A stretch of DNA of 64,000 nt from an uncultured Eubacteriaceae bacterium (lineage in GTDB: Bacteria > Bacillota > Clostridia > Lachnospirales > CAG-274). The stretch's first letter is position 1. Every line of letters begins with the position of its first letter. The notes below the pieces were generated by a model that was not told the origin of the DNA, did not search any database, and was given only the letters and a program-made list of their open reading frames with translations. The position numbers and the translations under genes were made by a program. This document shows, piece after piece, positions 63,717 through 64,000 of this stretch. The DNA is taken from positions 124,001 to 188,000 of the forward strand of contig CAMTZM010000002.1 of the NCBI GenBank assembly GCA_947086655.1, in the 5' to 3' direction.

Positions 63717-64000
63717 ATGCTTTCCAAAGTACTTTCGTGCGCCTTAACAGGAATTGACGGTTACTTTGTCGATGTTGAAACCGATGTTAGTAGAGGATTG
63801 CCGGGGTTTGACATTGTTGGACTTCCGGATTCCGCCGTTAAAGAATCACGTGAAAGAGTCAGAACTGCTATAAATAATTCGGGATTTAATTTTCCCATTA
63901 AAAGGATAACCGTTAATCTTGCTCCGGCAAATACAAGAAAAGAAGGACCGGCATTTGATTTGCCTATGGCAGTGGCAATACTTATATGTATTGATGAGAT
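63717..64000 (+). CDS. YifB/ComM family Mg-chelatase-like AAA ATPase (3' end outside the window)
   Basis: The first 94 codons are present and the frame is open at the window end. [62 protein letters not shown] and [10 protein letters not shown] are the conserved N-terminal domain of the YifB/ComM family, which remodels DNA during recombination of transformed DNA in some bacteria. The AAA core lies beyond the edge. GAGGTG precedes the ATG at 63717. Confidence 0.92.
   Translation, partial: MLSKVLSCALTGIDGYFVDVETDVSRGLPGFDIVGLPDSAVKESRERVRTAINNSGFNFPIKRITVNLAPANTRKEGPAFDLPMAVAILICIDE

Overview
The window is AT-rich (roughly 30% GC by eye) and reads as one chromosomal stretch of an anaerobic, spore-forming, flagellated Clostridia-class Firmicute. 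Pointers are SpoIVFB and a SpoIIQ-like protein (endospores), an mbl/flhO/flhP-type cluster, a YvyF-type flagellar protein and a chemoreceptor (motility), a Re-citrate synthase next to isocitrate dehydrogenase (anaerobic glutamate/2-oxoglutarate synthesis), a T-box before pheS, and an IspH-S1 fusion. The genus cannot be fixed from the sequence alone. I count 58 coding genes, two of them cut by the window edges. There is no rRNA, tRNA, CRISPR array, prophage or intact insertion sequence.

Layout. 1-6.3 kb: the end of a SpoIVFA-like M23 gene, spoIVFB, then a tight operon of TIGR03960 radical SAM, DUF2344, RNase G and a cation efflux pump. 6.6-11.6 kb: a chemoreceptor, a LacI-type regulator, a secreted CAP-domain protein and a PHP phosphatase. 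12-18.4 kb: two tandem DUF2225 genes, smc and ftsY. 18.5-24.7 kb: an O-acetylhomoserine sulfhydrylase, a small Cys/Pro-rich protein, Re-citrate synthase, isocitrate dehydrogenase, DUF2461, a possible 41-codon gene and a lytic transglycosylase. 25-30.3 kb: mutS2, an unknown 93-aa gene with a response regulator, secG, an Hpt protein and a degenerate SpoIIQ-like M23 protein. 30.6-35 kb: argF, a glycosyltransferase and rmlABC. 35.2-38.8 kb: Gx transporter, NusG-II protein, DUF1836, a hemolysin III-type membrane protein and a split threonine/serine exporter. 39.1-47.7 kb: mbl, two FlgG-type rod/hook genes, a rod-binding protein, sbcDC and a YvyF-type protein. 47.7-56.7 kb: T-box-pheST, a RpiR regulator, a YhiN-type flavoprotein, an AroH-Cmk fusion and an IspH-S1 fusion. 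56.7-64 kb: the full branched-chain amino-acid ABC transporter livJHMGF, RNase R and the start of a comM/yifB gene.

Most genes are housekeeping and syntenic with other Firmicutes. The least explained material is non-coding. A family of five related hairpin-bearing repeats (near 8.6, 21.9, 30.5, 35.0 and 63.6 kb) is scattered through intergenic DNA, mostly in the 5' leaders of genes; it looks modular and may derive from an IS200/IS605-like element or be a structured leader RNA. Other points for a second look are a 41-codon ORF with its own ribosome binding site and terminator, the back-to-back AroH-Cmk and IspH-S1 fusions, an extracytoplasmic zinc-binding (CZB-like) motif set in the chemoreceptor, and the orphan phosphorelay parts around secG.

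Many genes start at TTG or GTG. Where a good ribosome binding site points to an internal start, I used that start and said so. Promoters, terminators and start sites are read by eye from consensus and hairpins.
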